The notes under the pieces were generated by a model. It was given only the letters and a program-made list of their open reading frames with translations. It ran no database searches and was not told the origin of the DNA. Position numbers and translations under genes: made by a program. DNA of 13,906 nucleotides from UBA7239 sp964509075 (GTDB lineage Bacteria; Pseudomonadota; Gammaproteobacteria; Pseudomonadales; UBA7239). Below, one piece after another: positions 1 to 7,521 of this stretch. Positions within the stretch are counted from its first letter, which is position 1; each line of letters starts with the position of its first letter. The DNA lies in the NCBI GenBank assembly GCA_964509075.1, contig CAZDWC010000017.1, positions 1-13,906 on the forward strand. Direction: 5' to 3'.

Positions 1-1
1 G

Positions 2-1105
2 ATGGCGGCTGTTTTCGGCGGCACGCAATCGCTGCACACCACTGCGCTCGACGAAGCCATTGCACTGCCCACCGAATTTTCTGCCCGCATCGCGCGCAAC
101 ACGCAGCTGATCATCCAGGAAGAAACCGGCATCTGTAACGTGGTTGACCCATGGGGCGGCTCGTACATGATGGAAAGCCTCACACAGGAACTCGCCGACA
201 AGGCCTGGGCGCTGATCGAGGAAATCGAAAGCAAGGGCGGCATGGCAAAAGCTGTGGATACCGGCCTGCCGAAAATGCGTATTGAGGAATCTGCCGCGAA
301 GAAACAGGCGCGCATCGATCGCGGCGAAGACGTGATTGTCGGCGTCAACAAATACAAACTGGCGAAAGAAGATGATGTTGAAATTCTCGACATCGACAAC
401 GTCGCCGTGCGCGAATCGCAGATCAAACGCCTGAATGACATCAAGGCCAAACGCGACAACGCCAAAGTCGAAGCCATTCTCAACCAACTGACCGAAGCCG
501 CAAAAACCGGCAACGGCAATCTGCTTGACCTCTCCATTCAGGCTGCCCGCGCCCGTGCAACAGTTGGTGAAATTTCTGCCGCACTGGAAAAAGAATTCGG
601 CCGCTACAACGCACAGGCGCGCACCATCTCCGGCGTTTACGGCGGTGCGTACCAGACTGACGAAGCGTGGCAACAGATCGTTGCCGACGTCAATGCATTT
701 GCCGAAGCAAACGGTCGTCGCCCGCGCATGCTGGTGTGCAAGATGGGTCAGGACGGTCACGACCGTGGCGCGAAAGTCATTGCCACCGCCTTTGCCGATC
801 TCGGTTTCGATATCGACCTGTCACCGATGTTCTCCACGCCGGCGGAAGTCGCCAAACAGGCCGTGGAAAACGACGTGCATATCGTCGGCTGTTCATCGCA
901 AGCCGCCGGCCACAAGACACTGGTACCAGAGCTGATTGCCGAACTGAAAAAACTCGGTGCCGATGACATCATCGTTGTCGCCGGCGGCGTGATTCCGAAA
1001 CAGGATTACGACTTCCTGTTCAAGGCTGGCGTGAAGTGCGTGTTCGGCCCGGGCACGCAGATCCCGGTAGCAGCGAAGGAAGTGCTGGCTGCCATCAAGC
1101 GATAA
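2..1105 (+). CDS. scpA: Methylmalonyl-CoA mutase, C-terminal part (5' truncated by window edge)
   Basis: Adenosylcobalamin-dependent interconversion of (R)-methylmalonyl-CoA and succinyl-CoA, a cytosolic step of propionate, odd-chain fatty acid and branched amino acid breakdown. The frame is open to the left edge, so the Met at base 2 is probably internal; about 367 residues remain of a family usually over 700. The first ~150 visible residues are the end of the substrate-binding TIM barrel (FGGTQSLHT, then DPWGGSYMMESLT). The signature RARATVGEISAALEKEFGRY lies near residues 183-202. The cobalamin-binding Rossmann domain fills residues ~240-367, with the base-off/His-on motif DGHDRG at 251-256 (H253 is the cobalt ligand in the family) and GCSSQAAGHKTL further on. 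It matches E. coli Sbm/ScpA closely by eye. A strong intrinsic terminator follows 20 bp after the stop, so this is the last gene of its transcript. Function is near certain; the upstream gene content is not visible. Confidence 0.95.
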   Translation: MAAVFGGTQSLHTTALDEAIALPTEFSARIARNTQLIIQEETGICNVVDPWGGSYMMESLTQELADKAWALIEEIESKGGMAKAVDTGLPKMRIEESAAKKQARIDRGEDVIVGVNKYKLAKEDDVEILDIDNVAVRESQIKRLNDIKAKRDNAKVEAILNQLTEAAKTGNGNLLDLSIQAARARATVGEISAALEKEFGRYNAQARTISGVYGGAYQTDEAWQQIVADVNAFAEANGRRPRMLVCKMGQDGHDRGAKVIATAFADLGFDIDLSPMFSTPAEVAKQAVENDVHIVGCSSQAAGHKTLVPELIAELKKLGADDIIVVAGGVIPKQDYDFLFKAGVKCVFGPGTQIPVAAKEVLAAIKR

Positions 1106-1124
1106 ACAGGCTACAGCAGTCCAG

Positions 1125-1149
1125 AGGCCGGCATATGCCGGCCTTTTTT
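1125..1149 (+). terminator. Intrinsic terminator after the mutase gene
   Basis: Perfect 8-bp stem AGGCCGGC / GCCGGCCT (1125-1132 with 1137-1144), a 4-nt ATAT loop, and a run of six T (1144-1149). It sits 20 bp after the mutase stop and before the next promoter candidate, so it should end the mutase transcript and insulate the cytochrome gene. Confidence 0.92.
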
Positions 1150-1157
1150 ATGTTGCT

Positions 1158-1185
1158 TTGTTTTCCCTCAAGGCCCGGATATGAT
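1158..1185 (+). promoter_or_regulatory. Candidate sigma70 promoter for the di-heme cytochrome gene
   Basis: TTGTTT (1158-1163) and TATGAT (1180-1185) are separated by 16 bp. The -10 element matches consensus at 5 of 6 positions; the -35 matches only at TTG. It lies just after the mutase terminator and about 35 bp before the next start codon, a sensible place for a promoter. Prediction from sequence only. Confidence 0.4.
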
Positions 1186-1219
1186 GTGATCGATAAAAAA
1201 GCAGCAGAAGGAAAGTGCC

Positions 1220-3037
1220 ATGCCCTGCCGTTTCCACTGTTTGATTGCCATTGTGATGGCTTTGCTCGTATCAGGCTGTCTCCCTGACGTTTCCATACCA
1301 CAGCCGACCGCACCTGAAAAAATTGTGTACCTTGATCAAGGCTGGACAAGCGAACAACGTGCATGGTTTCACCATGTATCGCAAGGCGCCAACACCATCC
1401 CGATTCCGCTCGAATGGTTCATGGCACTCGAACAACCCGAACTGAAGCTGCTGGACAATCCTGGACTACTGAGCGACGGCGATTACCTTTCGCGTTTCGG
1501 TTTCACTCCGAGCCCGCACTCCGAACAAAACCCTGTCGGTTTGCCTGTCGGCTTTGCCGTCAATCTTAACCAGAAAAATCCTGTTACGAATACGATTGGC
1601 AACACCGTAGGATTCACCTGCAGCGCCTGCCATACCGCGCAAATGACGTACAAGGGAACCGCTCTGCGCATTGACGGTGCGCCTGCAATGGCCAACCTCA
1701 GCATGTTCACCAATGCACTGGTGGTATCGGTTGCCTATACGCGCTTCGTGCCAGGCCGCTTCGACCGTTTTGCCGATCGCGTGCTCGGCAGCCGAAAAGA
1801 AGACCACAACGCACGATCTGAACTGAAACAGCAACTGCAAGCCGCGATTCGCACAGGGGTATCGCTGAAGAAATACCTCGACCGCAACAAGAAAGAAACC
1901 ATCAATGAAGGCTTCGCACGTGTCGATGCACTGAACCGGATCGGCAACCAGGTATTCGGTGTGCAGTGGAACATGGACAAGAATTACGCGCCGTTCACCG
2001 CACCGGTGAATTTCCCGGCCATCTGGAATGCATCCTGGTATGACTGGGTACAATACGACGCCTCGATCATGCAGCCCATGGTACGCAATGCCGGCGAAGC
2101 CCTGGGTGTGAACTCCCCTCTCAATTTGCAGCCAGGACCACAACAGTTTGCATCCACTGCGCGTATCGACAATATCTTTGCCATCGAGAATTTGCTCGCA
2201 GGCCCTGCCGACCCCTACACGGAAAAAAAATTTTCCGGCCTGCAATCTCCACGCTGGCCTGAAGCAGTCCTTGGGCGCATTGATCCTGTTTTGGCTGCAC
2301 AAGGCGAACAACTTTACGACAAACATTGTCTCGCCTGCCACAGACCGAGCATCGACAAACCGGAATTCTGGAGCAGTCGTTTCTGGAAAAAAACCGATGC
2401 AGATGGCCCAGCCCTCTATCATGTACCTGCAATAGCCATTGACAAGATCGGCACAGATTCCGCACAGGCCAGTGTGGTTACCGAGCGCACAGTCGATATT
2501 ACCGGCATGCAACTTGATACCGAGGTTTGCGTTTGTTCCGGCAACCAATGCAGCAACATGAAAATCACTGACGGCGAACAACAATCCTTTGCGTTGGCGC
2601 TGGGTGCCGTGGTGCAGAAAACCGTTCAGCATTGGTATGACGACAACAGCATCGCTCCTGAATTGCGTACAAGAATGAACGGCGGCAGACCCAACTGCCT
2701 GCGCGCCGAAATGGCATACATGGCACGCCCGTTGAACGGTATATGGGCAACTGCTCCCTACCTGCACAATGCATCAGTGCCAAACCTGTATGCGCTGCTG
2801 TCACCGCTGGAGGAGCGCCCGAAAACTTTCTGGCTGGGCAGCCAGGAATTTGATCCCGTCAATGTTGGTTATGTCAGTGCGAAAATTCCCGGGGCCTCCG
2901 AACTGGACACATCCCTGCCAGGCAACCGCAATAGCGGCCATGAGTTTGCAGACAAAAAAGATCAAAAGGGCGTGATCGGTCCATTACTGCAACCTTCAGA
3001 GCGTCAGGCCCTGATCGAGTACCTGAAGGGACTATGA
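1220..3037 (+). CDS. Exported di-heme c-type cytochrome lipoprotein, RoxA-like / di-heme cytochrome c peroxidase family
   Basis: 605 residues. The N-terminus is a short charged start, a hydrophobic stretch and the lipobox VSGC (Cys20), so it should be a lipoprotein exported by Sec, with haem attached in the periplasm. Two c-type haem motifs are present: CSACH (C134, C137, H138) and CLACH (C370, C373, H374). The C-terminal block with ARPLNGIWATAPYLHN, then SVPNLYALL and GHEF, is typical of the RoxA/RoxB rubber dioxygenase and MauG-like di-haem peroxidase superfamily. RoxA cleaves poly(cis-1,4-isoprene); family relatives may act on other alkenes or as peroxidases, so the substrate here is open. 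An extra cysteine cluster (C437, C439, C444) lies between the second haem motif and the conserved end. ATG at 1220 is chosen because AGAAGGAAA lies just upstream and a full signal peptide follows. Upstream is a terminator and its own promoter candidate; no partner gene adjoins it. Confidence 0.85.
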   Translation: MPCRFHCLIAIVMALLVSGCLPDVSIPQPTAPEKIVYLDQGWTSEQRAWFHHVSQGANTIPIPLEWFMALEQPELKLLDNPGLLSDGDYLSRFGFTPSPHSEQNPVGLPVGFAVNLNQKNPVTNTIGNTVGFTCSACHTAQMTYKGTALRIDGAPAMANLSMFTNALVVSVAYTRFVPGRFDRFADRVLGSRKEDHNARSELKQQLQAAIRTGVSLKKYLDRNKKETINEGFARVDALNRIGNQVFGVQWNMDKNYAPFTAPVNFPAIWNASWYDWVQYDASIMQPMVRNAGEALGVNSPLNLQPGPQQFASTARIDNIFAIENLLAGPADPYTEKKFSGLQSPRWPEAVLGRIDPVLAAQGEQLYDKHCLACHRPSIDKPEFWSSRFWKKTDADGPALYHVPAIAIDKIGTDSAQASVVTERTVDITGMQLDTEVCVCSGNQCSNMKITDGEQQSFALALGAVVQKTVQHWYDDNSIAPELRTRMNGGRPNCLRAEMAYMARPLNGIWATAPYLHNASVPNLYALLSPLEERPKTFWLGSQEFDPVNVGYVSAKIPGASELDTSLPGNRNSGHEFADKKDQKGVIGPLLQPSERQALIEYLKGL

Positions 3038-3173
3038 GAACAGCAATTTCATAAAACCATTCATGGCGAGAGGTTAATAAGCTCGCAATATACAGGCGAC
3101 GCCAAAGCAGTATAGAATCACGGGAGCTCCGACAGCTAATCGGAAATCACAATAAAACAGGCTTGGCATCCTC
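3038..3173 (+). other. Intergenic region between cytochrome and radical SAM genes, weak -10 candidate
   Basis: 136 bp with no convincing ORF and no intrinsic terminator. TATAGAAT at 3111-3118 could be a -10 element, but no good -35 hexamer stands 16-18 bp upstream. A 5-bp inverted repeat GCGAG/CTCGC (3066-3070, 3082-3086) has an 11-nt loop and no T run. Whether the radical SAM gene has its own promoter or is read through from the cytochrome cannot be decided here. Confidence 0.3.
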
Positions 3174-4670
3174 ATGAACCAACAAGTATTGCGATTGGTA
3201 GATCCGCAGCGCGAACCATCGGAAACAGAAGCCAATATCAACAACAACACTGCCCTGCGAACACTGCGTATCCTGTTGCTGAAACCCTATCAGCCAATCA
3301 ATGCGCCATTGCAAACGCCTCCACTCGGTTTGCTCTACATCGTATCAAGCATCAGAGAGAAACTCGGGCCTCATGCCGAGATACGTATTATCGATATGAA
3401 GCTGCATGCCATGGAGCCGGATTCACTGCAGCCTGTGCTGAAAGAGTTTCAGCCTGATGTTGTGGGCTTTTCCGCGTTGAATTACGAGGCTTATGCCGGG
3501 CACTGCATTGCAAAAATAGTGAAGCAGCATAACCCCGATATCATTACGGTTTTTGGCGGGCCTTACGCACTCAAGAATGCCCCTACCATCATGGACGATA
3601 GCAATATCGACTGGGTGTTCGAAGGCGCGGCAGACCGTACATTTCCTGAAGCGCTGTTCAGGCTCGCAAAAAACCAACAGCCGGATGAAAGCATTCTCGG
3701 GATGTCATTCCGTCGTGAAGATGGCAGTGTTTACCTGTCACCACGGCAAGACCAGATCAACGAGCTGGATGCATTGCCCCCGCCAGCCTGGGATCTGGTC
3801 AACCTCGACGAGTATTCCACAAAACCCAATATGGTCGCCAACCTGAAAGGCAAGCGTTATGCGGTGCTTTTCACTTCACGCGGCTGCCCTTATCTGTGCA
3901 ACTACTGCCACGACATATTTTCCAAAAAATTCGTCTACCACAGTGTGGATTATGTCATCGCCGAAATCGAACGCCTGCACGAACAGTATGGCGTTGACGA
4001 GTTCCACATCGTCGATGACATCTTCAACCTGCACAAGCCTCGCCTGAAAGCTATTATGGCTACCGTCCAGCAACGCTGGCCCGGCAAACTGAAATTTGCC
4101 TTCCCGGCAGGTTTGCGTGCAGACATTCTCGACGAAGAGGTCATCAATGCACTCTGTGACGCCGGCACCTACGCCGTGTCTGTTGCCATAGAAACGGTAA
4201 CACCACGCCTGCAAGCCTTGGTCGAAAAACATCTGGACATTGAAAAAACCAAACGCTCCATTGAGCTGCTGGGCAATCGCAAGATCCAGGTCACGGGTTT
4301 CTTCATGCTTGGCTTCCCCACGGAAACACCAGAAGAAATTCAGGCCACCATCAAATTTGCCATTGAGAGCAAGCTTACGCTGGCATTTTTTCTGTCCGTG
4401 GTTCCACAGTTCGGCACACCGCTTTACGATCTTGCACTTGCAGAAAACGAAACTGTCACCAAAGAACTGAAACAAATTGATTCCGGCACTTACAGAACCT
4501 CACAGTCCTGGTACCAGAACTGTTACAACTACCCGCTTTCGCGTGTAGTGCGCAATGCCAATATCCGTTTCTATTTTTCTCCGCGCCGGATGATCGCCAT
4601 CTTCCGGATGTGGGACATTCGAAGTCTGCTGCGCAGTCTGAAAGTCTTTTTGCGCATCCTGATTAGTTGA
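3174..4670 (+). CDS. B12-binding-domain radical SAM protein, substrate unknown
   Basis: 498 residues. After ~30 residues of polar, Asn/Glu-rich tail comes a cobalamin-binding-type Rossmann domain (~30-175: LLLKPYQPINAPLQTPPLGLLY, then DVVGFSALNYEAY, then TVFGGPYA). It lacks the DxHxxG cobalt-ligand motif, as in BchE-type members of this family. The radical SAM core (~225-430) holds the iron-sulfur motif CPYLCNYC with C238, C242 and C245 in CxxxCxxC spacing, followed by FHIVDD and a glycine/proline-containing GFFMLGFPTET strand. The last ~40 residues are basic and hydrophobic and may touch the membrane. Class members do methylations, ring rearrangements or oxidations in cofactor, lipid or natural-product synthesis. 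No neighbour reveals the substrate. The ATG has only a weak ribosome site. The stop codon lies within a perfect inverted repeat shared with the convergent yciO side. Confidence 0.88.
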   Translation: MNQQVLRLVDPQREPSETEANINNNTALRTLRILLLKPYQPINAPLQTPPLGLLYIVSSIREKLGPHAEIRIIDMKLHAMEPDSLQPVLKEFQPDVVGFSALNYEAYAGHCIAKIVKQHNPDIITVFGGPYALKNAPTIMDDSNIDWVFEGAADRTFPEALFRLAKNQQPDESILGMSFRREDGSVYLSPRQDQINELDALPPPAWDLVNLDEYSTKPNMVANLKGKRYAVLFTSRGCPYLCNYCHDIFSKKFVYHSVDYVIAEIERLHEQYGVDEFHIVDDIFNLHKPRLKAIMATVQQRWPGKLKFAFPAGLRADILDEEVINALCDAGTYAVSVAIETVTPRLQALVEKHLDIEKTKRSIELLGNRKIQVTGFFMLGFPTETPEEIQATIKFAIESKLTLAFFLSVVPQFGTPLYDLALAENETVTKELKQIDSGTYRTSQSWYQNCYNYPLSRVVRNANIRFYFSPRRMIAIFRMWDIRSLLRSLKVFLRILIS

Positions 4671-4687
4671 GACACTCTCAACTAATC
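4661..4687. repeat. Perfect 12-bp inverted repeat spanning the radical SAM stop codon
   Basis: GATTAGTTGAGA (4661-4672) and TCTCAACTAATC (4676-4687) pair perfectly around a 3-nt CAC loop. The TGA stop at 4668-4670 is inside the left arm. No T run follows on either strand, so it is not a classic intrinsic terminator. It sits between two convergent genes and would form the 3' hairpin of the radical SAM mRNA and, if read that far, of the yciO mRNA. Stem and loop are read directly; a role in 3'-end stability or termination is inferred. Confidence 0.8.
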
Positions 4688-4699
4688 AAGGCATGCCAG

Positions 4700-5323
4700 C
4701 TAGAGTCCTAACGCAGAAACACTGCCCGCGCCCTCGCGCAACACCAGTGGAGAGCCGTCGCGCAAATCCACAACCGTTGTCGGCTGCAGACCGCAATAGC
4801 CGCCATCAATGATCAGATCAACCTGATGTTCCAGGCGGTCACGGATATCGTAGGGATCATTGAGCGGCTCCGTTTCGCCCGAAAGAATCAATGTGCTGGT
4901 CAGCAAAGGTTCACCCAGCTCCTCCAGCAAGGCCAGCGCGATACGGTTGTCCGGTATGCGCAAGCCGATACTCTTGCGTTTCTCGTGCAGTAAACGCTTC
5001 GGCACTTCACTCGTCCCGGGCAGGATGAAGGTATAGGCACCGGGGGTGTTGGCCTTCAGCAGGCGAAAGGTGGCGTTATCCACCTTGGCATAAGTGCCCA
5101 ACTCGGAGAGGTCACGGCACATCAGGGTGAAGTTGTGGTGCTTGTCTACCGCGCGCAGCTGCATGATGCGCTCCAGCGCCTTGCGGTCACCCAGATGGCA
5201 ACCCAGGGCATAGGCGGAATCGGTGGGATAAACGATGACGGCACCTTCGCGCAGCAGCTCGGCCGCACGTTTGATCAGCCTGACCTGCGGGTTATCCGGG
5301 TGTATCTGGAAGAACTGACTCAT
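4700..5323 (-). CDS. yciO: YciO, YrdC/Sua5-fold nucleotide-binding protein
   Basis: 207 residues of the TsaC/Sua5/YrdC fold. TsaC makes threonylcarbamoyl-AMP for the t6A modification of tRNA; YciO is a paralogue whose cellular role is less settled. The match to E. coli YciO is strong by eye: MSQFF.IHPDNPQ.RLI at the start, VIVYPTDSAYALGC at ~30-42, HNFTLMCRDLSEL at ~63-75, NTPGAYTFILPGT, KRLLHEKRKSIGLR, and QPTTVVDL near the end. The place where TsaC has an SxN motif reads STLILSGE, as expected for YciO rather than TsaC. An in-frame ATG at 5368 would add 15 residues; the start at 5323 is chosen because MSQFF is the family's start and GGCGGTGG lies just upstream. It is divergent from yciB, with a good promoter in between. 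Confidence 0.92.
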   Translation of the reverse strand: MSQFFQIHPDNPQVRLIKRAAELLREGAVIVYPTDSAYALGCHLGDRKALERIMQLRAVDKHHNFTLMCRDLSELGTYAKVDNATFRLLKANTPGAYTFILPGTSEVPKRLLHEKRKSIGLRIPDNRIALALLEELGEPLLTSTLILSGETEPLNDPYDIRDRLEHQVDLIIDGGYCGLQPTTVVDLRDGSPLVLREGAGSVSALGL

Positions 5324-5330
5324 GCCACCG

Positions 5331-5368
5331 CCAACAACGTATGTCCAACAAAAACGTGCGCCCAACAA
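5331..5368 (-). repeat. Three TTGTTGG repeats in the yciO leader
   Basis: On the minus strand TTGTTGG occurs three times (plus-strand CCAACAA at 5331-5337, 5345-5351 and 5362-5368), with starts 14 and 17 bp apart, between the predicted yciO transcription start and its ATG. They may be regulator or translation-enhancing sites, or chance in a T/G-rich leader. The repeats are seen; any role is a guess. Confidence 0.4.
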
Positions 5369-5379
5369 AACAAGGCGCG

Positions 5380-5408
5380 ATTATGGGCAGACTCGGGTAG
5401 AATGTCGA
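5380..5408 (-). promoter_or_regulatory. Sigma70-type promoter for yciO
   Basis: On the minus strand TCGACA (plus 5403-5408) and CATAAT (plus 5380-5385) are separated by 17 bp; each matches consensus at 5 of 6 positions. Transcription would start near 5373, giving a leader of about 50 nt. On the opposite strand TAGAAT (5398-5403) could be the -10 of the yciB operon and would overlap this -35, so the two divergent promoters may compete, but no good -35 is seen for the plus-strand candidate. Confidence 0.55.
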
Positions 5409-5439
5409 ACCTTCGAAATCCTTGCCCTCCCCCGATTCC

Positions 5440-6039
5440 ATGCTGCAACTGCTTGAACTGCTTCCTCTGGCCATTTTCGTGCTGGTATTCCGCCTGAAAG
5501 GCCAGTCTCTCGATATCGCCGGTTTTCACCACGACTTCGACGGTATCTACAGTGCTACCGCCGCCTTGATGCTCGCCACCGTTTTGCAGGTTGTGATCGT
5601 CTGGCTGTGGAAACGCCAGATCGAAAAGCGCCTGCTGTGGCTGCTGGCAACGGTACTGGTGTTTGGCAGTGCTACCCTGTTGCTGCGCAACCAGCTGTTC
5701 ATCCAGTGGAAGCCGACGGTCTTCAACTGGGCCATGGCACTGGCCATGCTCGGCAGCCACTGGTTCACCGAGAAAAACCTGGTGCAGCGCATGCTGGGCC
5801 AGCAATTGCAGTTGCCGGCAGCAGCCTGCACGCGCGTGACCTATGTCTGGGCGGCCTATTTCCTGCTGGTAGGTATTCTGAATCTGGTGGTGGCTTACGG
5901 CTTCAGTGAAGCGGTGTGGGTGGATTACAAATTATGGAGCTCGATTGTCTTCACGCTGCTGATTGCAGTAGTCACAGCTTTCATGCTCGCTCCCTACATG
6001 AAAGACAACGGCACAGACAACAGCAAACCGGAAGCCTGA
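5440..6039 (+). CDS. yciB: YciB family inner membrane protein (intracellular septation protein A, IspZ)
   Basis: 199 residues, mostly hydrophobic, with about five membrane helices. YciB is an inner-membrane protein linked to cell envelope synthesis and septation; its molecular activity is not settled. Family marks are LLELLPLAIF at the start, IYSATAALM.AT, FGSATLLL.N..FI.WKPTV, and W....NLVQRMLGQQLQLP in the middle. The reading frame is open from a TTG at 5422, but the ATG at 5440 gives the N-terminus that lines up with the family (M..LLE.LPL.IF). No clear Shine-Dalgarno site precedes it. It leads a tight plus-strand run: yciI begins 2 bp after its stop. Adjacency to yciI and divergent yciO recalls the yci gene neighbourhood of other gammaproteobacteria. 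Confidence 0.92.
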   Translation: MLQLLELLPLAIFVLVFRLKGQSLDIAGFHHDFDGIYSATAALMLATVLQVVIVWLWKRQIEKRLLWLLATVLVFGSATLLLRNQLFIQWKPTVFNWAMALAMLGSHWFTEKNLVQRMLGQQLQLPAAACTRVTYVWAAYFLLVGILNLVVAYGFSEAVWVDYKLWSSIVFTLLIAVVTAFMLAPYMKDNGTDNSKPEA

Positions 6040-6041
6040 AT

Positions 6042-6341
6042 ATGTGGTATGCCATCACCGGCACCGATGTGCCCGATTCACTGGAAAAACGCCTTACGGC
6101 ACGCCCCACGCATCTGGAACGCCTGCAGACACTGAAAAACCAGGGCCGCCTGCTGCTGGCTGGCCCCTTCCCTGCAATCGACAATGAGGACCCGGGCGCC
6201 GCCGGCTTTACCGGTAGTCTGATCGTCGCGGAATTTGCCACGCTGGCCGAGGCACAAGCATGGGCGGATGCCGATCCCTATATAACGGCAGGTGTCTACC
6301 AATCCGTTACTGTCAAACCATTCAAAAAAGTCCTGCCCTGA
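6042..6341 (+). CDS. yciI: YciI family protein
   Basis: 99 residues, single YciI domain (ferredoxin-like alpha/beta fold). Very close by eye to E. coli YciI: DSLEKRL..RP.HL.RLQ, GRLL.AGPFPAID, DPGAAGFTGS, AQAWADADPY, and the ending SVTVKPFKKVLP. The biochemical role is not established; family members carry a His/Asp pair proposed as catalytic. The frame is open further upstream, but ATG 6042 is chosen because GGAAG (6030-6034) stands 7 bp upstream and MWYAI is the family start. It is almost certainly co-transcribed with yciB and with the following SH3 gene, whose ATG begins 1 bp after its stop. Confidence 0.95.
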   Translation: MWYAITGTDVPDSLEKRLTARPTHLERLQTLKNQGRLLLAGPFPAIDNEDPGAAGFTGSLIVAEFATLAEAQAWADADPYITAGVYQSVTVKPFKKVLP

Positions 6342-6342
6342 C

Positions 6343-6939
6343 ATGAAACACGCGCTCGCTTTATTCTCACTATTACTGGTTCAAGTCACACTCGCGCAAC
6401 CGCCTGCTGCCACACCTGTCCAATACATTACCGACAAGGTCTTTGCCCCGGTACGCGCTGAACAGGGCGAAAAAGGCAAGCTCGTGCACAATGGCCTGGA
6501 GAGTGGTACGGCTGTAAGCCTGCTGGAAAAAAATGACCAGACTGGCTATGCAAAAATCCGCACGACCGACAACATCGAAGGCTGGGTGCGCACGCAATAC
6601 CTCAGCGCCGAACCCACCGCCAGTGTGCAACTGGAACAGGCCAATGCACGCATTGCGCAATTGCAAACAGAAAAAGCCCAGCTGGAAGAACAGCTGGTTG
6701 CCATCAAACAGATTTCTTCTTCGCAGATTGATACGCACGAACGCAATGCAGAACTGGTGAAACAGAACCAGTTGCTGATCAGCGAGAAGGAAGTACTACA
6801 GACCGATAATGATCGCCTGAAAAACCGCAACAGCCAGACCTGGTTTCTTTATGGCGGTTTTCTGGTGGCCATCAGTGCCATCATCGCTGCGCTGATTCCT
6901 CGCCTTGGCAAAAGACGCCGTTTTGATGGCTGGGCATAG
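6343..6939 (+). CDS. SH3-domain, coiled-coil, membrane-anchored protein (YgiM type)
   Basis: 198 residues. Layout in order: cleavable or uncleaved signal segment (1-18, ending LAQ); bacterial SH3 domain (~28-90, with a.VRA..G..GKLV.NGL..GT, then YAKIRT and EGWVRTQYLS); long heptad-like coiled coil rich in Glu/Gln/Leu (~95-165); one membrane helix (~168-188, FLYGGFLVAISAIIAALI); and a short basic tail (KRRRFDGWA). This matches the YgiM/SH3-and-anchor architecture, in which the SH3 part lies in the periplasm and the C-terminal helix anchors the protein. The exact role is unknown; SH3b domains often bind peptidoglycan or protein ligands. It lies between yciI and a secreted cyclophilin, fitting an envelope theme. 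The ribosome site is weak, so translation may be coupled to yciI. Confidence 0.88.
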   Translation: MKHALALFSLLLVQVTLAQPPAATPVQYITDKVFAPVRAEQGEKGKLVHNGLESGTAVSLLEKNDQTGYAKIRTTDNIEGWVRTQYLSAEPTASVQLEQANARIAQLQTEKAQLEEQLVAIKQISSSQIDTHERNAELVKQNQLLISEKEVLQTDNDRLKNRNSQTWFLYGGFLVAISAIIAALIPRLGKRRRFDGWA

Positions 6940-6948
6940 GAGAAAAAA

Positions 6949-7521
6949 ATGAAAATCTTTTACGCATTGATGCTTTCACTGCTGGCATTTGCAGCATTCG
7001 CCGATGATAAAGCGCCTGCCACGCCACCCAGAATACTGCTGCAAACTTCGCTGGGCGACATTACCCTGGAACTCAGCCCCAATGCTGCACCACTGACCTG
7101 CGCCAACTTCCTGCAATACGTTGACGAAGGCTTTTACAATCAAACCCTGTTTCATCGCGTCATCCCCGATTTCATGGTACAGGGTGGTGGCTTCAAGCCC
7201 GGCATGCTGCAGAAAGAAACACGCGCACCGGTAAAAAATGAATCCGCCAATCATTTGAAAAACCTGCGCGGCACCGTAGCCATGGCGCGCATGCAGAACC
7301 CGGACAGCGCCACCGCACAGTTTTTCATCAATGTGGTCGACAATGCCTATCTCGACGGTTCAGCCAGCAAACCCGGCTACACCGTTTTTGCCCGCGTGAT
7401 AAACGGCATGGATGTGGTGGACAAAATCGCCAGCGTTGCCACCACCCGTGTCGGCATGATGAGTGACGTGCCGGTTGACGATGTATTGATCAAAAGCGCC
7501 ACGCGCATCAAAGCACCTTGA
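6949..7521 (+). CDS. ppiA: Periplasmic cyclophilin-type peptidyl-prolyl isomerase
   Basis: 190 residues. A clear signal peptide (MKIFYALMLSLLAFAAFA, cleavage expected after Ala18) precedes a single cyclophilin domain, so it should catalyse cis/trans proline isomerisation in the periplasm like PpiA. Signature residues are visible: F68-H69-R70 in FHRVIPDFMVQGGG (68-81), Q78, LRGTVAMAR (106-114), and SATAQFFINV (120-129). The family's long insert of PpiB-like bacterial cyclophilins is absent, normal for this class. A strong ribosome site AGGAGA (6938-6943) overlaps the preceding stop codon. Its TGA overlaps the TTG proposed as the pdxJ start (TTGA). The same operon also carries slyD, a second, cytosolic isomerase of a different fold. 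Confidence 0.93.
   Translation: MKIFYALMLSLLAFAAFADDKAPATPPRILLQTSLGDITLELSPNAAPLTCANFLQYVDEGFYNQTLFHRVIPDFMVQGGGFKPGMLQKETRAPVKNESANHLKNLRGTVAMARMQNPDSATAQFFINVVDNAYLDGSASKPGYTVFARVINGMDVVDKIASVATTRVGMMSDVPVDDVLIKSATRIKAP

Noticed and set aside
1466..2767. 433-codon open frame on the minus strand inside the di-heme cytochrome gene
   Set aside because: It lies wholly antisense to a gene with clear haem and lipoprotein motifs; its product has no recognisable motif and looks like a codon-bias shadow.
3066..3086. Terminator after the di-heme cytochrome gene
   Set aside because: The stem is only 5 bp with an 11-nt loop and no T run.
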